From Rubripirellula tenax (GTDB lineage Bacteria; Planctomycetota; Planctomycetia; Pirellulales; Pirellulaceae), in NCBI RefSeq assembly GCF_007860125.1, contig NZ_SJPW01000007.1, forward strand, positions 186,001 to 250,000: a stretch of DNA of 64,000 nucleotides, in the 5' to 3' direction. Shown here piece after piece: positions 21,064 to 29,465 of the stretch (position 1 is its first letter; each line of letters opens with the position of its first letter). The notes beneath the pieces are model-generated. The model saw only the letters and a list, made by a program, of their open reading frames with translations, searched no databases and was not told where the DNA came from. A program made the translations under genes and the position numbers.

Positions 21064-22260
21064 TCAGACCGACGTTGCGGCACCGAGCACACGATAAGCT
21101 TCGGCGGCGTCGGTTAGTCCCGATTCCACGAGTAACTCGGCCCGCCGATGCAGATCGGTTCCACCGGCTTCTCGAGCGACACGACGCATTTGATCGGTGC
21201 TTTGGCCTGCTGATAAAGCATCCGAAACCGCGTCGCCCACCGGGTCGCTGCCATCGAACCGCACACAACTGGCGATTGCAATTCGGCCGTTGTACCCCGT
21301 GCCCATGCAAGCGGGGCAAAGATCAACCGCACTCTTTCCACTCGCGCAGCAATCGGCACACAAACGACGAAGTAGCCGCTGAGTCACGATGGCTCGCAGG
21401 CCGCTGCGTATGACAAAGTCGGGAACGCCGAACTGAACCAATCGCCTCAATGAGGCCGCGACATCCGTTCCATGCAGCGACGAAAAAACGAGGTGCCCCG
21501 TCAACGAGGCCTGGAAAGCGGCCTCTGCCGTTTCAGGGTCGCGGATTTCGCTGACCAGTAGTACCTCGCTATCCTGTCGGACCGCGCTCCGAAGTGCCGA
21601 TGCGAGCGTCATTCCACCCGTGGGATCCAGTTCGCTCTGGCTGATTCGAGGGATCACAGATTCGACGGGGTCCTCGATGGTAACCACACTGCGTCGCGGC
21701 ACGCCGTCTGCGATGTTTCGCAGCATCGCATAAAGTGTTGTTGTCTTTCCGCTGCCGGCGGGACCTGACATCAAAACCGCCCCATCCGTTTGACGACTGA
21801 GCTGCTCTAACGTTTCGGTGACGTCGCCTGGTAGACCCAAGGTGGCGATGGAATCGTGAGCGTCACTTTTGCGAAGCAACCGAATCACCGCACGCGGCCC
21901 GTGGATGGTAGGATAGATTCCCAACCGGAAAGACACGTTGGAAAGCGGCCCCTTCCCATCCTCCAAACGCAATCGACCTTCCATCGGTTGGCCGCTTCGA
22001 TAGGTCGGCAAGCCGGCCATCACCATCAATCGATTGACCGGGTCACTCTCACCGCCGCCAGGAATCGAACGTTGAACCGATAGGACTCCATCGATCCGCA
22101 GCAAAACATCCAAGCCCTGGGTACGTGGCTGGAGGTGGATATCAGATGCGTTCTGTGATACCGCCAATTCCAGAATATGGTTGATCACATCGATCGCGTA
22201 ATTGCCATCGTGAGGATCCAAATTTTCGATCGAACTCACAGCACCGGCATGCTTCACCAT
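21064..22260 (-). CDS. Short GspE/PilB/PilT-type secretion or pilus ATPase
   Basis: A 398-residue hexameric ATPase of the type II secretion/type IV pilus superfamily, which would power pseudopilus or pilus assembly from the cytoplasmic face. Visible motifs are an N-terminal HLQPR (N2/PAS-like domain end), Walker A GPAGSGKTTTLY near 160-170, a Walker B-region VSEIRDPETAEAAFQASLTG (families usually have VGEIRD), a histidine-box FSSLHGTDV, and a four-cysteine zinc knuckle (CADCC...CPACMGTGYNGR), the last typical of GspE/PilB rather than PilT. The N-terminal N1 domain of full-length GspE is absent. A possible upstream start would add 17 hydrophobic residues, but the ATG at 22260 (MVKHAGA) fits better. 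It converges on flgK; no gsp/pil partners are nearby. Confidence 0.85.
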   Translation of the reverse strand: MVKHAGAVSSIENLDPHDGNYAIDVINHILELAVSQNASDIHLQPRTQGLDVLLRIDGVLSVQRSIPGGGESDPVNRLMVMAGLPTYRSGQPMEGRLRLEDGKGPLSNVSFRLGIYPTIHGPRAVIRLLRKSDAHDSIATLGLPGDVTETLEQLSRQTDGAVLMSGPAGSGKTTTLYAMLRNIADGVPRRSVVTIEDPVESVIPRISQSELDPTGGMTLASALRSAVRQDSEVLLVSEIRDPETAEAAFQASLTGHLVFSSLHGTDVAASLRRLVQFGVPDFVIRSGLRAIVTQRLLRRLCADCCASGKSAVDLCPACMGTGYNGRIAIASCVRFDGSDPVGDAVSDALSAGQSTDQMRRVAREAGGTDLHRRAELLVESGLTDAAEAYRVLGAATSV

Positions 22261-22293
22261 GATCGACCCCAAAAACCAATGACGAAAATGACT

Positions 22294-22330
22294 AAAAAAA
22301 ATGACGCGCACTCAACGAGTACGCGTCATT
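22294..22330 (-). terminator. Rho-independent terminator after the 22371-22889 gene
   Basis: Arms AATGACGCG (22300-22308) and CGCGTCATT (22322-22330) pair perfectly. After one mismatch, ACTC (22310-22313) pairs with GAGT (22317-22320) around a 3-nt loop. Read on the minus strand the stem is followed by seven T residues (22300-22294). It lies 40 bases past the stop of the small secreted protein and also isolates the ATPase gene downstream. Confidence 0.92.
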
Positions 22331-22370
22331 CATGTTAGCGGATGGTCAGCGCCGTATGGCGCCGTGAAGA

Positions 22371-22889
22371 CTAAGCTGCGTCTTTCTTCTTTTTCTTGCC
22401 TTCTTTTCCGGCACGCATCAGTTGTTGCGGCAGACTTGCTTTTTGATCGTCGGTTAGCAGGCCGACCACTTCCTTTTGGAATTTCATACGGGCATCATTT
22501 AGTTTTCCAAACGCCGCACTTTGAGCTTCGCTCAGGCCGGCCGCTTCGTTGACGGCTGCTGCCATTTCTTTGCCCTTCTTACCCGAATCCTTCAGTTCTT
22601 TCTGTGCGTCCGCTCGCTTCTTCATCAACTCGGCCGTAAGACCCGACTCTTCACGAATCGTCTTCATCGCCGCGTCGGCAGCTTTGCCAAGCTCCTTGAT
22701 TTTCGTTGTCTGTTCGTCCGTCAGCGAAACCGACTCGAGTTGCTTCAGGATCTGGCCTGACGCCGAGGCGCCACGAGCTCCCTTGCCTTTTTTCTTCGCG
22801 CCATCGGCTTCGTCTGCACTAGCGGGAACGACTAGAACGGCCGCCAAAATCATTACACCGAGCATCTTAAACTTCATCTTTGTTCTCAT
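22371..22889 (-). CDS. Small secreted LTxxQ/Spy-like helical protein
   Basis: A 172-residue exported protein with a signal peptide (MKFKMLGVMILAAVLVVPAS followed by ADE) and a mature part that is nearly all charged helix, with lysine-rich segments at both ends (KKKGKGARG near 33 and GKEGKKKKKD at the C-terminus). Two motifs of the form LTDEQ/LTDDQ (SLTDEQTTKIKEL near 56 and LLTDDQKASL near 143) resemble the LTxxQ repeats of Spy/CpxP periplasmic chaperones, so a periplasmic chaperone or metal-sensing role is possible but unproven. The ATG at 22889 or one at 22877 could be the start; the second puts the signal peptide at the very N-terminus. It is monocistronic, with its own terminator. Confidence 0.75.
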   Translation of the reverse strand: MRTKMKFKMLGVMILAAVLVVPASADEADGAKKKGKGARGASASGQILKQLESVSLTDEQTTKIKELGKAADAAMKTIREESGLTAELMKKRADAQKELKDSGKKGKEMAAAVNEAAGLSEAQSAAFGKLNDARMKFQKEVVGLLTDDQKASLPQQLMRAGKEGKKKKKDAA

Positions 22890-22908
22890 CGTGAAAGGTC
22901 ACTGGGAT

Positions 22909-22926
22909 GGGTCCACCGACGGACCC
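22909..22926. other. Short perfect inverted repeat in the leader of the small secreted protein
   Basis: GGGTCC (22909-22914) and GGACCC (22921-22926) flank a 6-nt spacer, 20 bases upstream of the ATG of the minus-strand gene. It could be a 5'-leader hairpin or an operator; nothing else supports either reading. Confidence 0.4.
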
Positions 22927-23097
22927 GTTCGATAATTTTAGCCGCACGCCGAGGCGTCGCGATAGCAAGCGTTGTCAATTTTCACATCAAACTCGGCTGC
23001 CGGCTCTTACATCACCCAAGATTAAACCAATCCGGTCGGGACAGGTTCCGAAAAATGCGCACCGGCTGATCGAATTCACGAAACACGCAAATCCGAT

Positions 23098-23850
23098 TTA
23101 AAGCGTTTGGCCCCCGTCGACACTTAGAATCTGTCCAGTCGCCATTTTCGCGTCCACCGCAAAGAAGAGGACTGCGTCGGCAATGTCGTCGGGTTGAGAC
23201 GGCCGCGGCAGCGGATAATTCGCGACCATCGAATCCAAGTCCCAGTCGGGGTTTCCATCGCGAATCCAGCGACTATCGATCGGCCCCGGGCAAACGGCAT
23301 TAACCCGCACCTGCGGCGCCATGGCGCGTGCCAACGACTTTGTCATGGTGTTCAGCCCTGCTTTGGACGCACAGTAGCCGATCGACGAACCCTGTCCGGT
23401 GAACGCGGCCACCGAGCTAACGTTCACGACCGAGCCCCCGTCGCCCGCACGCAGCAGATCGGCAGCCGCCCGCGTCACGAAAAATGGCCCCTTCAAATTG
23501 ACCGCCAACATGCGATCCCACATCGGCTCGGTCAGAGCGTCCAGCTGTTCGTGGGGGACAAAATTTGTCATCGCCGCGTTATTGACCAACGCATCCAATC
23601 GTCCGAATTGCGATTCAATGGCCGCGATCATGGTGCGGACCGCCGTATCGTCCGACACGTCACACGCCATTGCAATCGCCGTTGCGCCAAGCGACTCGGC
23701 CTCGCGCGCCGTTGATTCGGCGTCGGTGCTGCTTCGCGAATAATTGACGATGACGTCAAAGCCTCGTCTTGCAAACTGCAAAACGCACGCACGTCCGACG
23801 CCGGTTCCACCGCCGGTCACAAGAGCCACCGGGCGAGATCGTTCGTTCAT
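23098..23850 (-). CDS. Short-chain dehydrogenase/reductase (FabG-like)
   Basis: A 250-residue classical SDR, an NAD(P)-dependent oxidoreductase with a Rossmann fold. Motifs are the nucleotide-binding TGGGTGVG near residue 12, the NNAAM segment (NNAG equivalent), catalytic serine in NVSSVAAFTGQ, Tyr-x-x-x-Lys in GYCASKAG, and PGPIDSRW after the active site. The C-terminus ends GQILSVDGGQTL as in FabG-type enzymes. An Arg just after the first beta-strand region (NYSRSS) favours NADPH, by inference. The ATG at 23850 is preferred over an upstream TTG at 23871, because it starts just before the first strand. The substrate cannot be deduced; the gene stands alone. Confidence 0.88.
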   Translation of the reverse strand: MNERSRPVALVTGGGTGVGRACVLQFARRGFDVIVNYSRSSTDAESTAREAESLGATAIAMACDVSDDTAVRTMIAAIESQFGRLDALVNNAAMTNFVPHEQLDALTEPMWDRMLAVNLKGPFFVTRAAADLLRAGDGGSVVNVSSVAAFTGQGSSIGYCASKAGLNTMTKSLARAMAPQVRVNAVCPGPIDSRWIRDGNPDWDLDSMVANYPLPRPSQPDDIADAVLFFAVDAKMATGQILSVDGGQTL

Positions 23851-23964
23851 GGTTAACTCGGTAAGAGACAAATTTGAAAGTACACATCAAAGCCGAAGAG
23901 CATCGCCAAAAAGTCATCGCTCACAAGGCCGAAAGAACACTTCCCCGAATGGCGGCTTAACAGT

Positions 23965-24774
23965 CTAACGAGCAATCTTCACCCGATTGGCTTCCCCCGA
24001 AAAGATCGTCCGCACGACACCGGCCGTTTCCACCAGAAGGCCGCCATCATGACGAATCCCGACGCAACGACCACCCATCCGAGTGCCGCCATCATCGAAC
24101 GTGATCAATTGCCCCGTCAAAACGCATCGCGATCGAAACTCGCCCACGATATCAGAAGCCTTTCCCGTGCGAAGTTCGTCAACGGTTTCAAGCACACCAG
24201 CCACGAGCGGTTCTAACAATCCGTATCGATCCATTGGACGCCCGACCGAAGCTGCCACCGATGTCGCTGCGACGATCCCGGCGTCCTTTGGCAACTCCGG
24301 TGCGCTGGAAACATTCAAGCCGATGCCGACGACAACCTGTTGAAAGTTCGAAGCAGACTCGATCAGGATTCCGGCCACCTTCCCGCCACCCAACCATACG
24401 TCATTGGGCCATTTCAACATTGAGCGCAGGGGCGCAAATTCGAATTCCAAAACCGATGCGATCGCGGTCCCGACCGCCACGGACAGCAAACGGGACACGG
24501 CATCATCGCCAAACTCCCAATCGATCATCAACGACAGAGTCAAAGCGTGTTCGTCGCTCTGCCAAGTTCGGCCATGACGTCCGCGTCCTGCGACCTGACG
24601 ATCGGCCAGAAATAGCATTGGCGTCTTTGCTTGCGCTGACGGATTATTGCGAGAATATTCCAACGCGACCGAGTTGGTCGAACGAGTCTCGTTTGCATAC
24701 CAAGCGGATGCGAGCCTTCCCTGGACGAGCAATCGTTCGATCGCAGCCACTCCCGCCGATTCGACTTCGCCCAT
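23965..24774 (-). CDS. birA: Biotin--[acetyl-CoA-carboxylase] ligase
   Basis: This enzyme activates biotin with ATP and attaches it to a lysine of the biotin carboxyl carrier protein. Seen are the biotinyl-AMP loop GRGRHGRTW, the KWPNDVWL strand, KVAGILIE and VGIGLNV, all in the usual order, and a C-terminal SH3-like cap ending GEANRVKIAR. There is no N-terminal helix-turn-helix, so this is the non-regulatory type. At 269 residues from the ATG at 24774 it matches catalytic-only BirA length. A GTG at 24858 would add 28 residues and overlap the gene before it; the ATG leaves a 35-bp gap. Confidence 0.9.
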   Translation of the reverse strand: MGEVESAGVAAIERLLVQGRLASAWYANETRSTNSVALEYSRNNPSAQAKTPMLFLADRQVAGRGRHGRTWQSDEHALTLSLMIDWEFGDDAVSRLLSVAVGTAIASVLEFEFAPLRSMLKWPNDVWLGGGKVAGILIESASNFQQVVVGIGLNVSSAPELPKDAGIVAATSVAASVGRPMDRYGLLEPLVAGVLETVDELRTGKASDIVGEFRSRCVLTGQLITFDDGGTRMGGRCVGIRHDGGLLVETAGVVRTIFSGEANRVKIAR

Positions 24775-24809
24775 CGTTGCCAGATTGTCGAGGCGCGCAT
24801 CACGGTGAT

Positions 24810-25001
24810 TCAAAACATTGCCAAGACTTGAAGGAACGCGGCTGCCAACAACAAGCACAACATGACGACCGACACGAATCGCCAGAGCGGTTTCGTTTCT
24901 GTGTTGGTGAGACCGTCGCCGAACTCATCTTCGACGAAATTGTCGTAGTCGAAGTCTTCGCCGGTGTCATCTGAATCGTAGTCGTCGTAGTCGTCTTCCA
25001 T
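24810..25001 (-). CDS. Tiny acidic single-pass membrane protein
   Basis: A 63-residue protein starting MEDDYDDYDSDD. The first 35 residues are almost entirely Asp, Glu, Tyr, Gly and Phe; after KPLWRF comes one hydrophobic helix (VSVVMLCLLLAAAFLQVLAMF) that runs to the C-terminus. It is predicted to be tail-anchored with an acidic cytoplasmic domain. The ATG at 25001 is chosen because the Asp-rich run begins there. It sits 35 bp before birA in the same direction, so the two are probably co-transcribed. I do not recognise a family. Confidence 0.6.
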   Translation of the reverse strand: MEDDYDDYDSDDTGEDFDYDNFVEDEFGDGLTNTETKPLWRFVSVVMLCLLLAAAFLQVLAMF

Positions 25002-25368
25002 GGCCACGATGATAGTCATCCGAGGAAGCAACGAAAGCCCGACGTGCCGAACCTCGACCCAACGAAGAACCTGGGTGAAGGGAAACAGCGGCAAGAATCA
25101 ACCCCAATAACGGGCTCGCGACAGATCCGTCGTCTCGGTAAAAGGCAGTCTCGCAGGTCGATCAGTTGTTCATTGCCGGTCGCCCGCATCCAACACCGAT
25201 CGACTCGCTTAAAACGAAGCGTGAAACCGATCTACGAAATCTTGAGCAAAAGTTTGACTTTTGATTCAACCTACCCAATCGGCAAAGTCGATACATCTTG
25301 TGACGCTTGAACTTCGAGCAGACTCTCTCTCACCTTCCATGCTTCCGACTTTGACGAGCCGCCCCCCG
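25002..25368. other. Intergenic divergent region, no gene seen
   Basis: A 367-base gap between the minus-strand birA pair and the plus-strand pair leading to parA. It should hold promoters for both directions. A candidate TTGACT sits at about 25256 but has no convincing -10 partner. An ORF-sized plus-strand opening here has arginine/serine-rich shadow composition and was not called. Confidence 0.5.
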
Positions 25369-25629
25369 ATGTCGAAACCATCCCTGCGACTATTTCAGGC
25401 CAACGATTCCTCCGATCGACGCGAGCGAGAGCTTGACCGGATCACTGGATCGGCGGACGCAAAGACGGTTGCCATTCCGCTGGGCAAGATGGTTCCGCTA
25501 TTGATGGATGCAGTCCGAAACGATCGGGCTTGGCTGCGTGACTTTGCCGACGACACCGTTCGCATCGACGCGGACTTGTACGGCGTGCTGCTGGCCTACA
25601 GCCAACTGCGTCAAACAGCAGCTGCCTAG
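25369..25629 (+). CDS. Small protein of unknown function preceding ParA
   Basis: An 86-residue protein starting MSKPSLRLFQANDSS. It has a charged N-terminal half (SDRRERELDRITGSAD) and a more hydrophobic second half with IPLGKMVPLLMDAVRNDRAW and LYGVLLAYSQLRQ. The open frame reaches back to 25261, but the ATG at 25369 begins the well-formed part. It ends 114 bp before the ParA start in the same direction, so the two may be functionally linked. No family recognised; it could be a partner or adaptor of the ParA ATPase (inference from position only). Confidence 0.6.
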   Translation: MSKPSLRLFQANDSSDRRERELDRITGSADAKTVAIPLGKMVPLLMDAVRNDRAWLRDFADDTVRIDADLYGVLLAYSQLRQTAAA

Positions 25630-25743
25630 TTAGCTGCCGCAAACAAGTTTCACGCGTCGGGAAACGCTCCACGCGATTTTGCCCACTGTTATACCAAGCC
25701 TCGTTGCTTCCGAAGACCGTACGCGACTGAAAAAGGAATGAAC

Positions 25744-26568
25744 ATGCGATCCATTGCCGTGATCAATCAAAAAGGTGGCGTTGGCAAGACGACGACATCA
25801 GTCAATTTGGCGGCGGCACTGGCTGCGACGGGTCGTCGGGTTTGTCTGATGGACCTGGATCCTCAGGCCCACGCGTCGCTGCACCTCGGCATCACCGCCG
25901 TCGACGACGAACCCAGCATGTATGAAGTGCTTTGCGGCGAAGCGTCGTTGGCTCAAGCACGTCGAAGCGTTACCGATAATCTTTCGGTTGTCCCCGCCAA
26001 CTTGGACTTGGCGGCGGCCGAGCTGGAACTTGCCGGCGAAGTCGGACGCGAAATGATCTTGCGTGACAGGATGGACGACGACACCGAATCGTTTGACTAT
26101 ATCGTTCTGGATTGCCCTCCCAGCCTCGGCGTTCTGACCGTGAACGCTTTGGTGGCAGTGGGCGAAGTCTTCTTGCCGTTGCAGCCGCACTTTTTGGCAC
26201 TGCATGGTTTGAGCAAGCTGCTGCGAACGATCGAAGTGGTCTCGCGACGCCTCAATAGCGACTTGCGACTGTCGGGCGTGATGCTCTGCATGTATGAATC
26301 GAACACGCGATTGGCCGCAGAGGTCAGCAGCGATATCGAAGAGTTTTTCGAAGCCAGTCAATGCAGCCGCGAATTCTTTCGTGGTGCAAAGTTCTTCGAT
26401 ACACGCGTGCGACGAAACATCCGTTTGGCTGAAGCACCTAGCTTTGGACAATCGATCTTCCAATACTCACCCGAAAGCAATGGTGCAGCGGACTACCAAT
26501 CGCTCGCCGACGAAGTCATTGCACAAGAAGCATCACGCATCGCCCTTTCGGCTCGCGTCGCGGCTTAG
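25744..26568 (+). CDS. parA: ParA/Soj-type partition ATPase
   Basis: A 274-residue Walker-type ATPase that on ATP binding dimerises on DNA and positions chromosomes, plasmids or other cargo. Motifs: deviant Walker [15 protein letters not shown] with the signature lysine, A' box [10 protein letters not shown], Walker [12 protein letters not shown], and the Soj-like C-terminal [20 protein letters not shown]. There is no N-terminal HTH, so it is the short chromosomal type. The start is set by AAGGA ending 6 nt before the ATG at 25744; the ATG at 25738 would be only one base from that site. No parB follows; the next gene converges. Cargo is unknown. Confidence 0.87.
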   Translation: MRSIAVINQKGGVGKTTTSVNLAAALAATGRRVCLMDLDPQAHASLHLGITAVDDEPSMYEVLCGEASLAQARRSVTDNLSVVPANLDLAAAELELAGEVGREMILRDRMDDDTESFDYIVLDCPPSLGVLTVNALVAVGEVFLPLQPHFLALHGLSKLLRTIEVVSRRLNSDLRLSGVMLCMYESNTRLAAEVSSDIEEFFEASQCSREFFRGAKFFDTRVRRNIRLAEAPSFGQSIFQYSPESNGAADYQSLADEVIAQEASRIALSARVAA

Positions 26569-26602
26569 GTAGTTGCGACGGATCGAATCGTAAGCGTTCA
26601 TT

Positions 26603-27331
26603 TCAAGACAGCGCATCGGCATCGCCATGTGCCGTCGATGATGGCTTTAGCGCCTTCTGTAGCAAGCAATGCAGGGGATCAACTTCATCCCCCTTCCGAT
26701 ACTTCGTTAACAACAGACGTGACTGTTCCGCCAACATCCGTCGGACTTCTCGACGCTTTCCTTTGACGCGAGCGATCGCCATGTGATCGTAGGCCGTTGT
26801 CTGATGTCGCATCCAAGCGATCACGGCCGACTCCGCACGGCGTTCGATGGGAATTCGCTCGGTCCTAGCGACCGTGCCGCTGCCCACCGGAGTCGCGTGG
26901 TCGGTGACTGCCTTGGCAAATTGTTCGCCCAATGAACGATACCTCGGCGCGAAAGCCAAAAACTGGACGACGGCGCCAAAAAAGTCTTCGACGTAAACGG
27001 ACTGTTTCTTTTCACGTCGAACGGCATCGGATTGGCGACGCTTTGCATACGCTTCGGTTGACCGATCCGATTCCAGCTTTTCCTTGGCGGCAATGATCGT
27101 GCTCGCGTCCGCCCAAACGCCTTGCGAGAACGTTCGCCGTCCCTTCTTTTCCTTCACCGTCCAAGTCGGACCGGCCGCCTTCACGCGACGCGTCAATCCG
27201 GCATCGCCTGGTGGCAGCAGTTCCCAGTGGTCAGGGACTCTTAGCAGCTTGCCATCGGCCGCCATAACATGTCGGGCCTCCTTTGCGGGCGCGACATCCA
27301 TGGTCTGTTCTGCCATCGTTCTTTCACTCAT
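26603..27331 (-). CDS. DUF2293 domain protein
   Basis: A 242-residue, basic, probably cytoplasmic protein. The C-terminal part (about 160-215) with AESAVIAWMRHQTTAYD and VKGKRREVRRMLAEQSR matches my memory of the DUF2293 pattern, a domain of unknown function with many charged helices. The N-terminal part (20-75) has VPDHWELLPPGDAGLTRRVK and WTVKEKKGRRTFSQGVWA, which looks like a compact beta domain. No catalytic motif is visible. It converges on parA (34 bp) and seems to be monocistronic. Confidence 0.7.
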   Translation of the reverse strand: MSERTMAEQTMDVAPAKEARHVMAADGKLLRVPDHWELLPPGDAGLTRRVKAAGPTWTVKEKKGRRTFSQGVWADASTIIAAKEKLESDRSTEAYAKRRQSDAVRREKKQSVYVEDFFGAVVQFLAFAPRYRSLGEQFAKAVTDHATPVGSGTVARTERIPIERRAESAVIAWMRHQTTAYDHMAIARVKGKRREVRRMLAEQSRLLLTKYRKGDEVDPLHCLLQKALKPSSTAHGDADALS

Positions 27332-27491
27332 CGCGGTTCGTTGCGTGAACTAGACGTTCCAAGTTCACGTTGCCTGCCAAACTAGACGTTTACTTAAGGG
27401 ACGACAAAACCAGCGGGGCGACTTAAGCCAACCGTTCGCTGGTTGCCCGATTGCCCAAGACCGAGTTTCGATTCCGCCGATCGTCGCGTCT

Positions 27492-27521
27492 GTTCGGCTT
27501 CACTCAGTTCGGCTTCACTCC
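27492..27521. repeat. 15-bp tandem duplication straddling a stop codon
   Basis: GTTCGGCTTCACTCA (27492-27506) is followed directly by GTTCGGCTTCACTCC (27507-27521); 14 of 15 bases agree. The minus-strand DUF1559 gene stops inside the right-hand copy (27515-27517), so the left copy is non-coding. Confidence 0.85.
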
Positions 27522-28798
27522 GTGGTGGTCAACCACTGATACGCCGACAAGTCGCTGCTCGCGCGCGTCCCCATCGCACCCCAAACGCCATAGGGGCTAT
27601 CGCTTCCCGGTGCATTACTGCTGTCCAGGTAGACGGTCGGCTGGTAGTCCCCGCCGGCATCGACACTATCAGTAACGAAGTGGACGGCACCATCGCCCGT
27701 CGCAATATGAGCCCCGCCTTGGTGACGGCTACTCGCCGGCAAGACGCCACTGCTCACATCCGTATCGGCCATCAAAACGAGTTCACGGTTGGGCGGCAAG
27801 ATGGTGTTGAATGAGGAATAGATCGGCATTCCATCCGCCCAACGGTATCCGCGCCGCGCGCCCAGCTTGCTGAAGACCGTGGTCGTCGTGACGGTGTTCT
27901 CCCAGAAAAAAGGACGTTCGGGATCAATCAATCCCGGTGACCGAGCCCATCCAGGGTTGTCCAGCAATGGACTCGGCACGGATTTCGTTTTCGGCATTGC
28001 AACCGCAGGAGACGTCGTCACACATTCGTCACCCAAGTCCGTTGCTACCTCGCCAAACATGATCGTTTGAGACAGACCATCTTTGACGTCGTTGAAACGA
28101 GTCACTTTGCGAGGCACGAACATCCCTCGCATCGCAGCCTCCGTTTCGGCGGCATAGGCTTCGTCAAAAACGAAAGTACCGCCAACTTCCTTTAGCGGTC
28201 CATCAGCTCCGCGCTGTATTCCATCGCCGATACATGCGGTGTAGTTGGTTCGCCCCATCGCCGGCAAACCGATCCCTGGATCGCTGGGGCATCGAAGCGA
28301 CGGGTGATCAACGAACCAGAACCGGTATTCCGCGAAAGGTTCGGGACCACCGATCGGCCACATTTTCCCGATTGTTTCGTTCGATGTTTCCGCATCCGAA
28401 CTCGCTTCGTCGACACTTCCGAATCCGGCCTCGTCGTACCAGCCCATCGAACCGGCGTGCATTTGCCAATCACGAGGTTGCGGTTGGTGGATTTCTTCCC
28501 AAGCGGCTAACCCGTCAAGAAATGGCAACAGCGCGACCAACACGCTAAGCCGTCGGTCGTTATCGGCGCCGACCTGGGTACTTCCATCGGTGCCCGATAG
28601 CTGGACCGGCAATTGTTGGAAGGCATCGTGATAACCCGCAACGGCCAGCGCTAATTGCGTCAGATTGCTCGAACACTTCATCCGCCGCGCCGCCTCGCGA
28701 GACGATTGGACTGCCGGCAGAAGCAATCCCACCAAGACACCAATGATCGCAACGACCGCCAAAAGTTCGACCATCGTAAAGCCATTCCAACGACGCAT
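27515..28798 (-). CDS. DUF1559 protein with type IV pilin-like N-terminus
   Basis: A 427-residue member of the large planctomycete DUF1559 family. The N-terminus [20 protein letters not shown] carries a class III prepilin signal: cleavage G|FT, Glu at mature position 5, then a hydrophobic helix. It is followed by [20 protein letters not shown], the usual family signature, and an [12 protein letters not shown] segment. The C-terminal [19 protein letters not shown] is the expected H-x9-DG region. It is presumably processed by a prepilin peptidase and inserted as a pseudopilin; the family function is not established. The ATG at 28798 has GGAGCGAGAG directly upstream. It is monocistronic. Confidence 0.9.
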   Translation of the reverse strand: MRRWNGFTMVELLAVVAIIGVLVGLLLPAVQSSREAARRMKCSSNLTQLALAVAGYHDAFQQLPVQLSGTDGSTQVGADNDRRLSVLVALLPFLDGLAAWEEIHQPQPRDWQMHAGSMGWYDEAGFGSVDEASSDAETSNETIGKMWPIGGPEPFAEYRFWFVDHPSLRCPSDPGIGLPAMGRTNYTACIGDGIQRGADGPLKEVGGTFVFDEAYAAETEAAMRGMFVPRKVTRFNDVKDGLSQTIMFGEVATDLGDECVTTSPAVAMPKTKSVPSPLLDNPGWARSPGLIDPERPFFWENTVTTTTVFSKLGARRGYRWADGMPIYSSFNTILPPNRELVLMADTDVSSGVLPASSRHQGGAHIATGDGAVHFVTDSVDAGGDYQPTVYLDSSNAPGSDSPYGVWGAMGTRASSDLSAYQWLTTTE

Positions 28799-29046
28799 CT
28801 CTCGCTCCAGGTTCCGAGTCCAACAAGCCTTCACAGACATTCTGTCTTATCGGTCATCGCGAGTCAAGGGAAAGGATCGTCTGAACCGCCGGATATTGGC
28901 ACCGTTTGGGCCCCGTCACTGAATGTCGGTTGCTGGGAATTGGGCGTCCGTCATGTGAAATCGATAGTGGACGAATCATTGCATCGAGCGTATGATTCGG
29001 GTTGTTGCAGATTGCGACCGAGCATCTACCGATGTGGATTCCCAAT
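28799..29046. other. Divergent intergenic region before ssrA
   Basis: About 250 bases between the start of the minus-strand DUF1559 gene and the 5' end of tmRNA. It must hold both promoters, but I cannot place convincing -35/-10 boxes by eye. Confidence 0.4.
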
Positions 29047-29422
29047 GGGGGTGATCTGGATTCGACCGGATGATTGGAAGCGATGGCTTGCGTGTCGTGG
29101 TTGATCAGTTGGCCACGTTAAAAGCTGATCACAATTTTTTAATTGCAAACGAAAGTTTCGCACTGGCCGCCTAATAACAGGTAGCCCGGGTTGATGGGGG
29201 CCGCCAGAGTCGCCTGAAAACCCGTCACAATTCTGGATCGTCCTCCGTCCTACTCGAGACGCGGAGGGCTAAAAAAGTTTCGAGTTAGCGGAGTGCGGAG
29301 CCTGTCAGGCAGCGCCGGACGAAGCGAAGAGCCTCTTCAATGAGGCACAAATAGTCAGACTACACACGTAGACGGTCTCGTGGACGCATCGCGGGACGCG
29401 GGTTCAATTCCCGCCGCCTCCA
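29047..29422 (+). ncRNA. ssrA: tmRNA (transfer-messenger RNA)
   Basis: A complete one-piece tmRNA of about 376 nt that rescues stalled ribosomes by adding a degradation tag. The 5' end GGGGGTG (29047-29053) pairs with CGCCTCC (29415-29421), including the alanine-identity G3-U pair. ATCTGGATTCGACCGG is the typical 5' D-loop region. The T-arm GCGGG-TTCAATT-CCCGC lies near 29398-29415. The tag frame starts at GCA 29145 and reads ANESFALAA then TAA TAA (29172-29177). PK1 is visible just upstream: CGTGG 29096-29100 with CCACG 29113-29117, and TGATCAG 29102-29108 with CTGATCA 29125-29131. The 3' CCA is not encoded (A then TCA), so it must be added. Confidence 0.97.
29145..29177 (+). other. tmRNA-encoded proteolysis tag ANESFALAA
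   Basis: The resume codon GCA at 29145 is followed by AAC GAA AGT TTC GCA CTG GCC GCC and tandem TAA stops. With the alanine carried by tmRNA, the tag added to stalled proteins would be AANESFALAA. The LAA end is the standard ClpXP/ClpAP recognition motif. Confidence 0.95.
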
Positions 29423-29424
29423 TC

Positions 29425-29465
29425 AAGGCCACTTGAGTCAACGGACTTAAGTGGCCTTTTCTTTT
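29425..29465 (+). terminator. Rho-independent terminator of ssrA
   Basis: A 14-bp stem with one G-U pair (AAGGCCACTTGAGT 29425-29438 with ACTTAAGTGGCCTT 29445-29458), a 6-nt loop, and the tail TTTTCTTTT. It starts three bases after the mature tmRNA 3' end. Confidence 0.95.

Noticed and set aside
25044-25310. Plus-strand open frame of 88 codons before the small ParA-linked gene
   Set aside because: Arg/Ser/Lys-rich shadow-like composition, no ribosome site, no family features; it lies in a divergent promoter region.
29340-29425. Possible stand-alone tRNA, suggested by the T-arm and acceptor end
   Set aside because: The 5' acceptor strand lies 370 nt upstream and the tag frame and pseudoknot are present, so it is the 3' part of tmRNA.
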